Shown piece by piece: positions 33,290-42,033 of a stretch of 64,000 nucleotides of DNA (its first letter is position 1; every line of letters starts with the position of its first letter). Location: the NCBI RefSeq assembly GCF_000367365.1, contig NZ_BARF01000014.1, forward strand, positions 124,001-188,000. The letters are read 5' to 3'. The translations under genes were made by a program, and so were the position numbers. A model generated the notes under the pieces. The model saw only the letters and a program-made list of their open reading frames with translations. It had not been told where the DNA came from and did not search any database. This DNA is from Streptomyces prunicolor NBRC 13075. Its GTDB lineage: Bacteria; Actinomycetota; Actinomycetes; Streptomycetales; Streptomycetaceae.

Positions 33290-34516
33290 GTGGCCTACGA
33301 CATTTCCGCCCTGCGCGCCCTGTTCCCTGCCCTGAGTGGCGCGCCCGCCCACTTCGACGGGCCCGGTGGCACCCAGACCCCGCGACCGGTCATCGAGGCC
33401 ATCACCGGGGCGCTGGCCAACCCCCTCTCGAACCGTGGGCAGGTGACCGCGGGGGAGCGGAACGCCGACGGCATCGTCACGCGGGCCCGTGCGGCCATGG
33501 CCGATCTGCTCGGGGCGCAGGCCTCGGGGATCGTGTTCGGGCGTAGTGCCACGCAACTCACCTACGACTTCTCCCGCACCCTCGCCACGACCTGGTCGGC
33601 CGGGGACGAGGTCGTCGTCACCCGCCTCGACCACGACGCCAACATTCGTCCTTGGATCCAGGCCGCCGAGCGGGCGGGTGTCACCGTGCGTTGGGCGGAC
33701 TTCGACCCCGCGACCGGCGAACTCACCCTCGACCACCTCCGCGCCGCCCTGTCCGACCGCACCCGGCTGGTCGCCGTCACCGCCGCCTCCAACCTGATCG
33801 GTACCCGGCCCGCGATCACCGAGATATCCCGGCTCGCTCACGAGGCGGGCGCCCTGGTCTACGTCGACGGTGTTCACTACACCGCGCACGCCCTGGTCGA
33901 CCTCGGCGCACTTGGTGCGGACTTCTTCGTGTGCTCGCCGTACAAGTTCCTCGGCCCGCACCACGGCGTCCTCGCCGCCCGGCCCGAACTGCTGGAAACC
34001 CTGCGGCCGGACAAGCTTCTGCCGTCCTCCGACGCGGTTCCGGAACGTTTCGAACTCGGCACCCTGCCCTACGAGTTGCTCGCCGGAACGAGCACCGCGG
34101 TCGATGTCCTCGCCGGTCTCGACACGGACGCCGTCGGCAGTCGCCGCGAGCGCCTGGCGACGAGCCTCGGGGCACTGCATCAGCATGAGGAGAGTCTGCG
34201 AACGCGTATCGATCAGGGGCTCGCCGCGCTCGACGGGATCACCGTCCACTCGAAGGCGGGCGACCGGACGCCCACGGTGCTCCTGACCCTGGACGACGTC
34301 TTCGGCGCACAGGGCACACAGGACGCCTCCCGCTTCCTGGCGGAACGCGACGTCTACGCGCCCTGCGGATCCTTCTACGCCGTCGAGGCCTCCCGCCGAC
34401 TCGGCCTGGGCGACTCCGGCGGCCTGCGCATCGGCCTCGCGCCCTACACCAGCACCGACGACGTCGAACGGCTCCTGGCCGGACTGGAACTGTTCCTGAA
34501 GCGGGCGCCTCACTGA
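33290..34516 (+). CDS. Class V aminotransferase, cysteine-desulfurase-like
   Basis: 408-aa PLP enzyme. HFDGPGGTQTPRPVIEAITG near the N-terminus, DHDANIRPW, YVDGVHYTAHALVDL (aspartate holding the PLP ring) and SPYKFLGPHHG (PLP-binding Lys) are in SufS/CsdA-like order. Typical desulfurases use a mobile-loop Cys near residue 360; here a Cys occurs in YAPCGSFYAVEA, but the loop is not the classical one, so a lyase or epimerase role is possible. A GTG at 33290 with GGAG nine bases upstream is used in place of the far-upstream ATG of the long frame. It has no fused partner, and no Fe-S assembly genes are adjacent. Confidence 0.88.
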   Translation: MAYDISALRALFPALSGAPAHFDGPGGTQTPRPVIEAITGALANPLSNRGQVTAGERNADGIVTRARAAMADLLGAQASGIVFGRSATQLTYDFSRTLATTWSAGDEVVVTRLDHDANIRPWIQAAERAGVTVRWADFDPATGELTLDHLRAALSDRTRLVAVTAASNLIGTRPAITEISRLAHEAGALVYVDGVHYTAHALVDLGALGADFFVCSPYKFLGPHHGVLAARPELLETLRPDKLLPSSDAVPERFELGTLPYELLAGTSTAVDVLAGLDTDAVGSRRERLATSLGALHQHEESLRTRIDQGLAALDGITVHSKAGDRTPTVLLTLDDVFGAQGTQDASRFLAERDVYAPCGSFYAVEASRRLGLGDSGGLRIGLAPYTSTDDVERLLAGLELFLKRAPH

Positions 34517-34953
34517 GACTCGGGTCCATGACGACGGCGGGCGGGGATCCGATGACGGAGCGACTCGCGCAGCTGCGCCGGCAAGCACGGATGAGGGAAA
34601 AAGAGGTGCCCAATGAAGGATTAATGATGGGTTTGACCCCTTCAACAATGCCCTGCGCCGCACCTACCGTTACGCCCATGTGAACAACCCGGCGACCGAC
34701 TGATCAGCGCGCTTGTGGTCGGCCGTGACGGTTTCTGGAGGGAGAGGGCGATGGCGCCTGCGGCGGGCTCGGCGGTGGTCCTCGGGCCCGTCGGCATCGG
34801 CGTGGGCCCAGTCCTGGGGGAGCGGGTCACCGCCTTCGGGGCGTCGACGCGCGCCCACGACCCGTTCAGCCCGCGATCAGCCGCTGTCCGCTCATCCCGA
34901 CGTGGTTCCCACCCCTCGTCCCACCCCGACCGGAATCTCAGAAAGGCCACAGC
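34517..34953. other. Intergenic region without a convincing gene
   Basis: 437 bp. It is less GC-rich around 34600-34690 than its surroundings and holds TGAAGG...CCTTCA (34615-34650), a loose inverted repeat. A 51-codon frame at 34528-34683 with a TTA codon is possible but unsupported. In another frame the stretch DPFNNALRRTYRYAHVNNP ending at 34703 reads like the tail of some protein, perhaps a remnant. Confidence 0.4.
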
Positions 34954-35841
34954 ATGACCACCTCCCCCCAAAACAGGATCGCCGGTGCCCCCATCTCCTG
35001 GGGCGTGTGCGAAGTCCCCGGCTGGGGCTACCAGTTGACGCCCGAGCGGGTACTGAACGAGATGCGTGAGGTCGGCCTGGCCGCCACCGAGTTCGGCCCC
35101 GAGGGGTTCCTGCCCGCCGAGCCGGGCGCCATGGCCCGCACCCTCGCCGACCACGACCTGCACGCCGTCGGCGGCTTCACCCCGCTGCTGCTGCACGTGC
35201 CCGGCCACGACCCGCTGCCCGAGGCCGAACAGCTCCTGGCGGGCTACGACGCCTCGAAGGCGGAGGTGCTGGTCCTGTCCGCCGTCACCGGCCAGGACGG
35301 CTACGACTCCCGCCCCGAACTCGACGCCGACGGTTGGAAGTTGCTGCTGTCCAACCTCGACCGGCTCGCCTCGCTGGCCGCCGAACGCGGTGTCCGCGCC
35401 GTCCTGCACCCGCACGTCGGCACGATGATCGAGAACGGCGACGAGGTCCGGCGCGTCCTGGAGCACTCGGCGATCTCGCTCTGCCTCGACACCGGCCACC
35501 TCCTCATCGGCGGCACCGACCCCGCCGAGCTCACCCGGCAGGCCCCCGAGCGCATCGCCCACACCCACATGAAGGACGTGGACGCCTCCCTCGCCGCCAA
35601 GGTCCAGGACGGGCAGCTCAGTTACACCGACGCCGTGCGCAAGGGCATGTACCGCCCGCTCGGTGCGGGGGACGTGGACGTCCAGGCCATCGTCACCCAC
35701 CTCAGCGCACGCGGCTACGACGGCTGGTACGTCCTCGAACAGGACACCATCCTCACCGAGGAGCCCAAGGCGAAGGGCCCGGTCGAGGACGTGTGGGCCA
35801 GTGCCGAGCACCTGCGCTCGGTCCTGCGCGGTGTCGCGTAG
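34954..35841 (+). CDS. iolE: Inosose dehydratase-like sugar isomerase (IolE/MocC family)
   Basis: 295-aa TIM-barrel enzyme of the AP-endonuclease-2 superfamily. GAPISWGVCEVPGWGYQL at residues 11-28 is the IolE hallmark. Metal or active-site positions appear in HPHVGTMIE, LCLDTGHLLIGG, HTHMKDVD and YVLEQD. IolE converts scyllo-inosose to 3D-trihydroxycyclohexanedione in myo-inositol breakdown. The ATG at 34954 has AAAGGCCACAGC upstream. No other iol gene is adjacent, so it might act on a different inosose or keto sugar. A second TIM-barrel isomerase follows after 141 bp. Confidence 0.82.
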   Translation: MTTSPQNRIAGAPISWGVCEVPGWGYQLTPERVLNEMREVGLAATEFGPEGFLPAEPGAMARTLADHDLHAVGGFTPLLLHVPGHDPLPEAEQLLAGYDASKAEVLVLSAVTGQDGYDSRPELDADGWKLLLSNLDRLASLAAERGVRAVLHPHVGTMIENGDEVRRVLEHSAISLCLDTGHLLIGGTDPAELTRQAPERIAHTHMKDVDASLAAKVQDGQLSYTDAVRKGMYRPLGAGDVDVQAIVTHLSARGYDGWYVLEQDTILTEEPKAKGPVEDVWASAEHLRSVLRGVA

Positions 35842-35982
35842 CCGTATTCGGGCCTGATGTGCTTTTGATGTGTTCCGAGGGATTGACCGATGGGCGGGGC
35901 CCAACTCGGAATGCCGAAGCGATCGGGCGCCGTTTCTTTGTGAACTCTAGGAATCCGAACACGAGGGATCCAGGAAACAGAA

Positions 35983-36831
35983 ATGACCGCCGACCAATTT
36001 CTCGCCACGTGCTGGACCACGGCGGGCGACGCGGCTCCCGACGAGGCCGATCAGCGCAGTCCGTTGAATCTGCGGGACCGGGTGGAGGCGGCGCGTGACG
36101 CCGGATTCACCGCCTTCGGACTGCTCTACGCGGACCTGGTGGAAGCCGAGCGTGAATACGGGATCGCCGGGATCCGGTCCCTCTTCGAGGACAACGGGAT
36201 CAGCCACGTCGAGTTGGAGCTGCTGACCGACTGGTGGGCCGACGGACCCCGGCGGGCCGCGTCGGACACCGTCCGGGTCGGCATGCTGAGAGCCATCGAG
36301 GCGCTCGGTGCCCGCACCTTCAAGATCGGCCCCGACGTGTCTGACGAACCCTGGGAACTCGACGTCTGGGCCAAGGAGTTCGCCGTGCTGGCCGCGCAGG
36401 CCGACGGGGTGGGCGCCCGGCTCGGAGTCGAACCGCTGCCCTGGTCCAACCTCAGGACCGTGCACGACGGCCTACGGCTCGTGGAGGCCGCCGGCCACCC
36501 GGCGGGCGGCCTCATCATCGACGTCTGGCACACCGAGCGCGCCCACACCCCGCCGGCCGAGCTGGCGGACGTGCCGGGTGCGCGGATCGTGGGCGTGGAG
36601 CTCAACGACGCCGACAGCCAGGTCGTCGGCACGCTCTTCGAGGACACCGTCCACCGCCGCCTCCTGTGCGGAGAGGGCTCGTTCGACCTGCCGGGCATCA
36701 TCGCCGCGCTCCGTACGGCCGGTTTCCGGGGCCCCTGGGGCGTGGAGATCCTCTCCGACGCGCACCGCGCGCTGCCGGTGCGGGAGGCCGCCGCGGCGGC
36801 CTATCGGAGTGCTGCGGCACTCGTGAACTGA
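35983..36831 (+). CDS. Xylose-isomerase-like TIM-barrel protein
   Basis: 282 aa, sugar phosphate isomerase/epimerase superfamily. Repeated alpha/beta units with conserved acidic residues: HVELELLTDWW, GVEPLPWSNLR, GLIIDVWHTERA and IVGVELNDADS, ending GPWGVEILSD. These Glu/Asp/His positions would hold a divalent metal. The substrate is unknown. The ATG at 35983 has CCAGGAAACAGAA upstream. It may form a unit with the IolE-like gene; a strong terminator follows. Confidence 0.82.
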   Translation: MTADQFLATCWTTAGDAAPDEADQRSPLNLRDRVEAARDAGFTAFGLLYADLVEAEREYGIAGIRSLFEDNGISHVELELLTDWWADGPRRAASDTVRVGMLRAIEALGARTFKIGPDVSDEPWELDVWAKEFAVLAAQADGVGARLGVEPLPWSNLRTVHDGLRLVEAAGHPAGGLIIDVWHTERAHTPPAELADVPGARIVGVELNDADSQVVGTLFEDTVHRRLLCGEGSFDLPGIIAALRTAGFRGPWGVEILSDAHRALPVREAAAAAYRSAAALVN

Positions 36832-36842
36832 AAGGCCACAGG

Positions 36843-36883
36843 GGTGGGAACGAAACCACGGTCGTTCCCGCCGCCCTGTTTTT
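36843..36883 (+). terminator. Rho-independent terminator
   Basis: An 11-bp stem (36843-36853 with 36862-36872, one G-U) is followed at 36879 by TTTTT. This T-tail is unusual for Streptomyces and makes the call strong. It ends the two isomerase genes. Confidence 0.85.
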
Positions 36884-37028
36884 ATTTCCATTTCGGTGTA
36901 CGGGACACGTTTTAGCGATCGTCGAGAAAATGTTCAGGCATCTTGTTGTGATGGACAAATGATGTAATTGCAATCGCTGACTCCGGGATGGCGTGACTGA
37001 ACCGGTCGCACGCCGAGGGGCGTTGGGG

Positions 37029-37601
37029 TCAGCGTTCGTAGACCCCGGTCAGTCGGCCCCGGCCGAGGACGGGTGCGGTGACCGTGGGCAGGAGGGCGCG
37101 GGGGCGTGCCCGGTCCACCGGCGTCGTGCCGGAGGCGCTGTCCACGACGGCCGAGAGGGCGAACAGCTCGAAGACGTAGCGGTGGGGGCCGTGGCCCTTG
37201 ATGGGTGCGGGACCGTGGTAGCCCCGTCCGATGGTGGAGCGGAGGATCCGCACCCCGGGGCCGGGCTGCCGTGCGGACAGGGCGCCGGGCTCCAGGTGCC
37301 CGGTCGCCGGGTCGATCAGGGCGAGGCAGTGCACGGCGGGCCTGGGAATGGGGACGTCGATGTCCTCCACGACCAGGAGGAGTTGCGCGGTGCCGGTCGG
37401 GAGCGGGGTCCAGGCCAGGTGCGGGGACAGGTCGTAGCCGCCGATCTGTTTCGCGCAGTGCTTCAGCGGCATGGTGTCGCCGTCGCCGAAGTCCCGGCTG
37501 GTGAGGGTCAGTTGCTCGGGGCCCTGGAAGTTGGGCAGGTTCCACGCCGTGTGGGTCTCGCCTGCTCTGCGGTTGTGGAGGAGTCGGCCCAGCAGGGTCA
37601 T
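37029..37601 (-). CDS. YbhB/YbcL Raf-kinase-inhibitor-like (PEBP) protein
   Basis: 190 aa. LTLTSRDFGDGDTMPLKHCA, then SPHLAWTPLPTGTAQLLLVVEDIDVP and RGYHGPAPIKGHGPHRYVFELFAL, are the three conserved PEBP segments. The anion-binding pocket residues (DxDxP, GxxHYxG-like HxYxF) are mostly present. In bacteria the family's role is unclear. The ATG at 37601 overlaps the preceding isochorismatase stop (ATGA) and has GGAGG seven bases upstream, so it is translationally coupled to it as the last gene of the MarR operon. Confidence 0.9.
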   Translation of the reverse strand: MTLLGRLLHNRRAGETHTAWNLPNFQGPEQLTLTSRDFGDGDTMPLKHCAKQIGGYDLSPHLAWTPLPTGTAQLLLVVEDIDVPIPRPAVHCLALIDPATGHLEPGALSARQPGPGVRILRSTIGRGYHGPAPIKGHGPHRYVFELFALSAVVDSASGTTPVDRARPRALLPTVTAPVLGRGRLTGVYER

Positions 37602-38173
37602 CGGGTCGCCTCCACCATGTCGATGACCTCGGCGGTGGTCGCGGTCTCGCCCAGCTTGGGGAAGACGCGCTCGACGCTGTGGCGATGGGCCTCGGGGTCG
37701 GGATCGCCCATGGCGTCGGTGGCCAGGACGACGTGATAGCCGTGGTCGGAGGCCGAGCGTGCCGTCGACTCCACGCCCGAACTGGTCGCGATACCCGAGA
37801 GCACGACCTGCGTGACGCCCAAGTCCCGCAGGAGCGTGTCGAGTCCGGTGTCGTGGAACGCGCTGCGGCGACGCTTGGTGATCAGATGGTCGGTCGGGTG
37901 TACGTCGAGTTCGTCGATGAGGTCGGCCCAACCGGCGGGCGGGGCCGTGTTGTTGGCGGACCTTCCGGTGTCGGTACGTCCCGGAGCGCGGCCGGTGACG
38001 TTGACCAGGATCACGGGAAGACCGTGTCGCCGGAACTCGGTGGCCAGGTGGGTCGACTGCTTGACGGCGTCGGCGATGGCGGTGGTCGGATCGTCGGTGA
38101 GGGCCGAGATGATGCCCTTCTGCAGGTCGATCACGACGAGCGCGGACGCGGGGTCGATCGTTGTCAGTGGCAT
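37598..38173 (-). CDS. Isochorismatase-family hydrolase
   Basis: 191 aa, cysteine-hydrolase superfamily. Asp in VVIDLQKGI and Lys in LITKRRRSAF are two members of the usual D-K-C triad. The third position, normally Cys in GxxTxxCVxxTA, is Gly here (GIATSSGVESTA), as in true isochorismatases such as EntB. So it should act on vinyl ethers or be a non-amidase, not a nicotinamidase-like amidohydrolase. It lies 67 bp after the MFS gene and overlaps the PEBP gene. Confidence 0.9.
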   Translation of the reverse strand: MPLTTIDPASALVVIDLQKGIISALTDDPTTAIADAVKQSTHLATEFRRHGLPVILVNVTGRAPGRTDTGRSANNTAPPAGWADLIDELDVHPTDHLITKRRRSAFHDTGLDTLLRDLGVTQVVLSGIATSSGVESTARSASDHGYHVVLATDAMGDPDPEAHRHSVERVFPKLGETATTAEVIDMVEATR

Positions 38174-38240
38174 GGGGGTTGCTCGCTTCTCCGGTGTGTG
38201 TCGGCCGGTCTGCTGAGGGTGGGGAAGGGGTGCCGCCGGG

Positions 38241-39998
38241 CTACCTGTCCGGTCGGGCGAGCGTGTCGCCGGTGGCGGCCTTGCGCGGTCCCGGTGCCTT
38301 GGCCGTGGGACCGGTGCCCGCGCCGCGCAGCAGGGAGGCGATCGCGGCGAGGAAGGCGAGGGTGGCGCCGAACGCGAACACGATGACCAGGCCGGAGTGG
38401 AAGGGCCCGGAGATCAGGCTCGGGAAGAACTCGCTGCCGGTGAGGGTGTGTTGCTGCGCCGCCGTCAGATGGGTCAGGACGCCGCTGGGCTGGAGCAGAT
38501 GCTGGATCGGGTTGACGCCCAACTGCGCGGCGAACAGGGACGAGACCGGTGGCAGGCCGCCGACCTGGGCGGCCAAGTGGGCCGGTACGCCCTGCTGTTG
38601 CAGTCCGGTGGTGAGCGTGTGCGGGAGGCTCCTGGCCAGCCCGGCGATCATCAGGGAGAAGAACACGCCGATGGAGACGGCGGTACCGGAGTTCTGGAAG
38701 GTGGCGCGCATGCCGGAGGCGACACCGCGCAACCGGGCGGGCACACTGCCCATGATCGAGGAGGAGTTGGGGGAGGCGAACATTCCGCTGGCGATCCCGT
38801 TGAGCGCGATCAGTACCGCGAAGATCCAGTAACTGAAGTCGATCGGCAGGCACATCAGGCCCAGGAAGGTCGCGCCGAACAGTGCCGCGCCGCCGGTGGC
38901 CAGCCCCCGGGAACCGAGCCGGTCCGACAGATACCCGGAGACCGGTCCCGCCGCGAGGAAGCCCGCGGTCAGCGGCAGCATGAAGATGCCGGCCCACAGC
39001 GGGGTGTCGCCGTAGTCGTAGCCGTGCAGCGGGAGCCAGATGCCCTGCAGCCAGATGATCAGCACGAACTGCATTCCGCCCCGGCCGATCGAGATGGCCA
39101 GGCCCGCCAAGTTGCCGAAGGTGAAGGCCCGTTGACGGAAGAGGCTCAGCTGGATCATCGGCGCCGAGGTGCGGTTCTCGATCACGACGAAGGCCGCCAG
39201 GAGAAGCAGTCCGCCGGCTATCAGCACATCGACGAGCGGGTTGGTCCAGCCCATGGTGTGGCCGCCGTAGGGCTGGAGGCCGAAGGTGATGGCGATCAGG
39301 GTGGCGCTGAGGCCCACCGCGAAGGTGATGTTGCCCCACCAGTCGATGTGGCCGCCGTCGTGCTTCGCGGTCTCGCGCAGGGTGCGGTACGCCCACACCG
39401 TGAAGAACACACCGATGGGCACGTTCACCCAGAACACCGCCCGCCAGTCCCAGGCCGACAACAGACCGCCGGCGACCAGACCGATGAACATCCCGCCCAG
39501 GGCGGCGACTTGGTTGATGCCCAGGGCGAAGCCGCGCTGTTCCTCGGGGAAGGCGTCGGTCAGGATCGCCGCCGAGTTCGCGGTCAGTATCGAGCCGCCG
39601 ACGGCCTGCAGCACCCGCCAGCCGATCAGCCACATCGCTCCGTGGCCGCCGTCGAAGGGGTCGAAGGACAGCAGGACCGAGGCGAAGGTGAAGACCGCGA
39701 ACCCGGAGTTGTAGATCCGGACCCGGCCGTACATGTCGCCGAGCCGCCCCACCGTGACCACCAACACGGCCTGGACCAGCCGGTATCCCATGATCATCCA
39801 CAGTAGATAGGCGATGTTGCCCGGTGCGAGCGGGTCCAGGTGGATGCCCCGGAAGATCGTCGGCAGGGCGATCAGCACGATGGAGCCGTCCAGCGCGGAC
39901 ATGAAGACCGCGGCGGTCGTGTTCGTCAGCGCCGTCCACTTGTACCGGTCGTCGACGGTCGGGTGGCGCGGGGCGCGTGTCTTGGAAGGGTCTGTCAT
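38241..39998 (-). CDS. MFS efflux transporter, DHA2 (14-TM) family
   Basis: 585 aa with 14 predicted helices. AVFMSALDGSIVLIALP near residue 30 is motif D1/C-like, LGDMYGRVRIYN is motif A, and WRAVFWVNVPIGV is typical of DHA2. EmrB/QacA-type drug/proton antiporters share this layout. A large extracellular loop follows helix 13 (SLPHTLTTGLQQQGVPAHLA to about residue 520). The ATG at 39998 has AGGAAG seven bases before it and lies 29 bp after the marR stop. It probably exports the compound sensed by MarR. Confidence 0.93.
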   Translation of the reverse strand: MTDPSKTRAPRHPTVDDRYKWTALTNTTAAVFMSALDGSIVLIALPTIFRGIHLDPLAPGNIAYLLWMIMGYRLVQAVLVVTVGRLGDMYGRVRIYNSGFAVFTFASVLLSFDPFDGGHGAMWLIGWRVLQAVGGSILTANSAAILTDAFPEEQRGFALGINQVAALGGMFIGLVAGGLLSAWDWRAVFWVNVPIGVFFTVWAYRTLRETAKHDGGHIDWWGNITFAVGLSATLIAITFGLQPYGGHTMGWTNPLVDVLIAGGLLLLAAFVVIENRTSAPMIQLSLFRQRAFTFGNLAGLAISIGRGGMQFVLIIWLQGIWLPLHGYDYGDTPLWAGIFMLPLTAGFLAAGPVSGYLSDRLGSRGLATGGAALFGATFLGLMCLPIDFSYWIFAVLIALNGIASGMFASPNSSSIMGSVPARLRGVASGMRATFQNSGTAVSIGVFFSLMIAGLARSLPHTLTTGLQQQGVPAHLAAQVGGLPPVSSLFAAQLGVNPIQHLLQPSGVLTHLTAAQQHTLTGSEFFPSLISGPFHSGLVIVFAFGATLAFLAAIASLLRGAGTGPTAKAPGPRKAATGDTLARPDR

Positions 39999-40027
39999 CG
40001 GTCAGCTTCCTCGTGGCTCTGTCGACG

Positions 40028-40468
40028 TCAGATGTTCTGGGCCAGCCGCTCCAACAGCGGTGCGGCAGCGGCGAGTTGCTCCAGCTCCGTCGGGGTGAAC
40101 GCACCGCTGGTCAGGGCTCGCGCGAGGAGTTCGGCCCGCGCGTTGCGCTTGTTCCGCAGCGCCTGTCGGCCCGCGTCCGTCACCGTCAGTACCGCGCGCC
40201 GGCCGTCGTCGGGATCCGGACGACGTTCGACCAGGCCACGGGTCCGCAGCGCGTTGAGCGTCGCCCCCATGGCCTGCGCGGTGATCTGCGCCTCCCGGGC
40301 CAGCGCCGAGGAGGTCGTGGGGCCCGCCCGGTCCAACTGGGCCAGGGCGGTCCTCTCGGGCATCGTGAGCCCGCCCTCGACCGGCTGCTGGCGGGCCCGT
40401 CGCACCAGCACGCCGATGCTCGCCAGCAGGGCCGAGGCGACCGCGTTCGGATCCAGGTCGTCGTTCAT
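40028..40468 (-). CDS. MarR-family regulator
   Basis: 146 aa. The winged helix is residues ~30-100 (LTMPERTALAQLDRAGPTTS, then LAREAQITAQAMGATLNALR and GLVERRPDPDDGRRAVLTVT), matching MarR. It heads the operon of DHA2 efflux, isochorismatase and PEBP genes. A CTAAGGC-N14-GCCTTAG palindrome spans its upstream region to within 3 bp of the ATG, so strong autorepression is likely. No ribosome site is visible because the operator occupies it. Confidence 0.92.
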   Translation of the reverse strand: MNDDLDPNAVASALLASIGVLVRRARQQPVEGGLTMPERTALAQLDRAGPTTSSALAREAQITAQAMGATLNALRTRGLVERRPDPDDGRRAVLTVTDAGRQALRNKRNARAELLARALTSGAFTPTELEQLAAAAPLLERLAQNI

Positions 40469-40471
40469 ATG

Positions 40472-40499
40472 CTAAGGCTAGTTTATAAAGCTGCCTTAG
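40472..40499. promoter_or_regulatory. MarR operator
   Basis: CTAAGGC (40472-40478) and GCCTTAG (40493-40499) are perfect arms; the minus-strand sequence between contains TATAAA, a probable -10 box. This is typical of MarR sites overlapping the promoter. Confidence 0.7.
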
Positions 40500-40797
40500 T
40501 ACATGGACGGTCACGCTGCCGGCCTCCGACGACACTCCACAGGGCGCGCAGAAAACGCCTTTCGCGCGAGGCCGTCCAAGAGCTACTGTCCCAACCGCCA
40601 GTGACCGCCCAGAAGTTGGAGCCCAGAGATGCCCGGTCGTCCGGGCGCGCGTTGACGGCATAGGCCGAGATCGGCCCGTCATCGCGTGCCGCCCTTGATG
40701 TTGCTGCGGCACAGCGAGCCTTACCTCACCCGGATCGATGGCGCCCCTTTCGTGCGCCGGGTCGCGGGTCTCGTTGTCGGCAACTCAAAGGGTCCCT
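40500..40797. other. Intergenic region between MarR and the MFS_3 exporter
   Basis: With the operator this is a ~330-bp divergent gap. I see no gene in it. A plus-strand ATG at 40738 is in frame with the exporter but adds 20 Ser/Arg-rich residues unlike that family. Confidence 0.4.
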
Positions 40798-42024
40798 GTG
40801 CCGTCCACTTCGAACAATGACTTCCGCTGGCTCTGGCTGGGCCAGACAGTCTCCCAACTCGGCGAACAGTCAAGCCTGGTGGTGCTCCCGCTCCTCGCCG
40901 TGCTGACGCTCGACGTCGGTGTCGGACAGCTGGGTGTCCTGCGAGCGGTGGAGCAGGCGCCGATCCTGCTGCTCTCGCTCCTCGCCGGCGCCTGGGTGGA
41001 CAGGTGGCGGACGCGCACGGTGATGGTGGTGGCCGACGTCGGCCGAACCCTGGTGCTGGGCGCCGCCGCCGTAGCCGGATTGCTCAACTGGCTCGGCCTG
41101 CCTGCGCTGTTCGTGCTGGTCTTCGTCGCCGGGGTCCTGTCCGTGTTCTTCGACGTGGCCTATCAGTCCTCCCTCGTACGGCTGGTGACATCCGATCAGT
41201 TGGTGCGGGGCAACAGTGTGTTGGAGGGCAGCCGGTCCGCCGCTCAGATCGGTGGGCCCGCTCTCGGCGGTGCGTTGGTGACCCTGCTGTCGGCGCCGGT
41301 CGCTGTCGCCTCCAGCGCGTTGTTCTTCGCCCTGTCGTTCCTGTCGGTCCGACGGATCCGCCGTACCGAGTCCGTCCCGGAGCACTTGGAACGTTCCCCT
41401 CGCGTATGGCGGCAGGTCCATGAGGGACTGCGTTTCGTCGCCGGCGATTCCTCGCTGCGGGCCGTGTGTTTCGCCGCGGCTGCCTTCCAGTTCTTCTTCG
41501 CTGCCACGATGACCGTCTATCTGCTCTTCCTCCCACGCGAACTGCACCTGTCGGGCACCGCCGTAGGCCTGGCGCTCGCGGCGACCGGTCCGGGCGCGCT
41601 CGTCGGCGCGCTGCTGGCCGCCCGGCTGCCGGGCCGGTTCGGATACGGCCGGGTGATCGTGCTGACGGCGGCACTCGGCGACGGCGTGTTCGTGTGTGTG
41701 CCCGCGCTGCACGGTTCGTCCGCGACGACGATGGTCGCACTCCTCGCGGTCAACTTCGTGTTCGGGGTCGCCGGGCAGCTGGTGAGCGTCACGGTCATGG
41801 CCGTCAGACAGGCCGCAACTCCGCACGGGTTGCAGGGGCGGGTGGCCGCGACGATCACATTCGCCGGCATGGGGCTGGCGCCGCTGGGCTCACTGTTCGG
41901 CGGGTTCCTCGGGCAGGAGTGGGGGCTGCGGACCGGCTTGCTGGTCATGGCCGTCGGCATGTTGCTGTCCCCGGCGCTGATGGCGCTGTCTCCACTCGCG
42001 CGCCTGGGGCGGGACCTTGGTTAA
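40798..42024 (+). CDS. MFS transporter, MFS_3/enterobactin-exporter-like
   Basis: 408 aa with 12 predicted helices. FRWLWLGQTVSQLGEQSSLV near the start and LLSLLAGAWVDRWRTRTVMV (motif A) are typical of the MFS_3 (PF05977-like) exporters. It probably exports a metabolite or drug. A GTG at 40798 with AAAGGG five bases upstream is chosen over ATG 40738. The SARP gene begins 10 bp after its stop, so the two are co-transcribed. Confidence 0.9.
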   Translation: MPSTSNNDFRWLWLGQTVSQLGEQSSLVVLPLLAVLTLDVGVGQLGVLRAVEQAPILLLSLLAGAWVDRWRTRTVMVVADVGRTLVLGAAAVAGLLNWLGLPALFVLVFVAGVLSVFFDVAYQSSLVRLVTSDQLVRGNSVLEGSRSAAQIGGPALGGALVTLLSAPVAVASSALFFALSFLSVRRIRRTESVPEHLERSPRVWRQVHEGLRFVAGDSSLRAVCFAAAAFQFFFAATMTVYLLFLPRELHLSGTAVGLALAATGPGALVGALLAARLPGRFGYGRVIVLTAALGDGVFVCVPALHGSSATTMVALLAVNFVFGVAGQLVSVTVMAVRQAATPHGLQGRVAATITFAGMGLAPLGSLFGGFLGQEWGLRTGLLVMAVGMLLSPALMALSPLARLGRDLG

Positions 42025-42033
42025 CCTGCACGG

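Noticed and set aside
34528..34683. 51-codon ORF with a TTA codon, a possible bldA target
   Set aside because: No ribosome site or homology pattern; lies in unexplained intergenic DNA.
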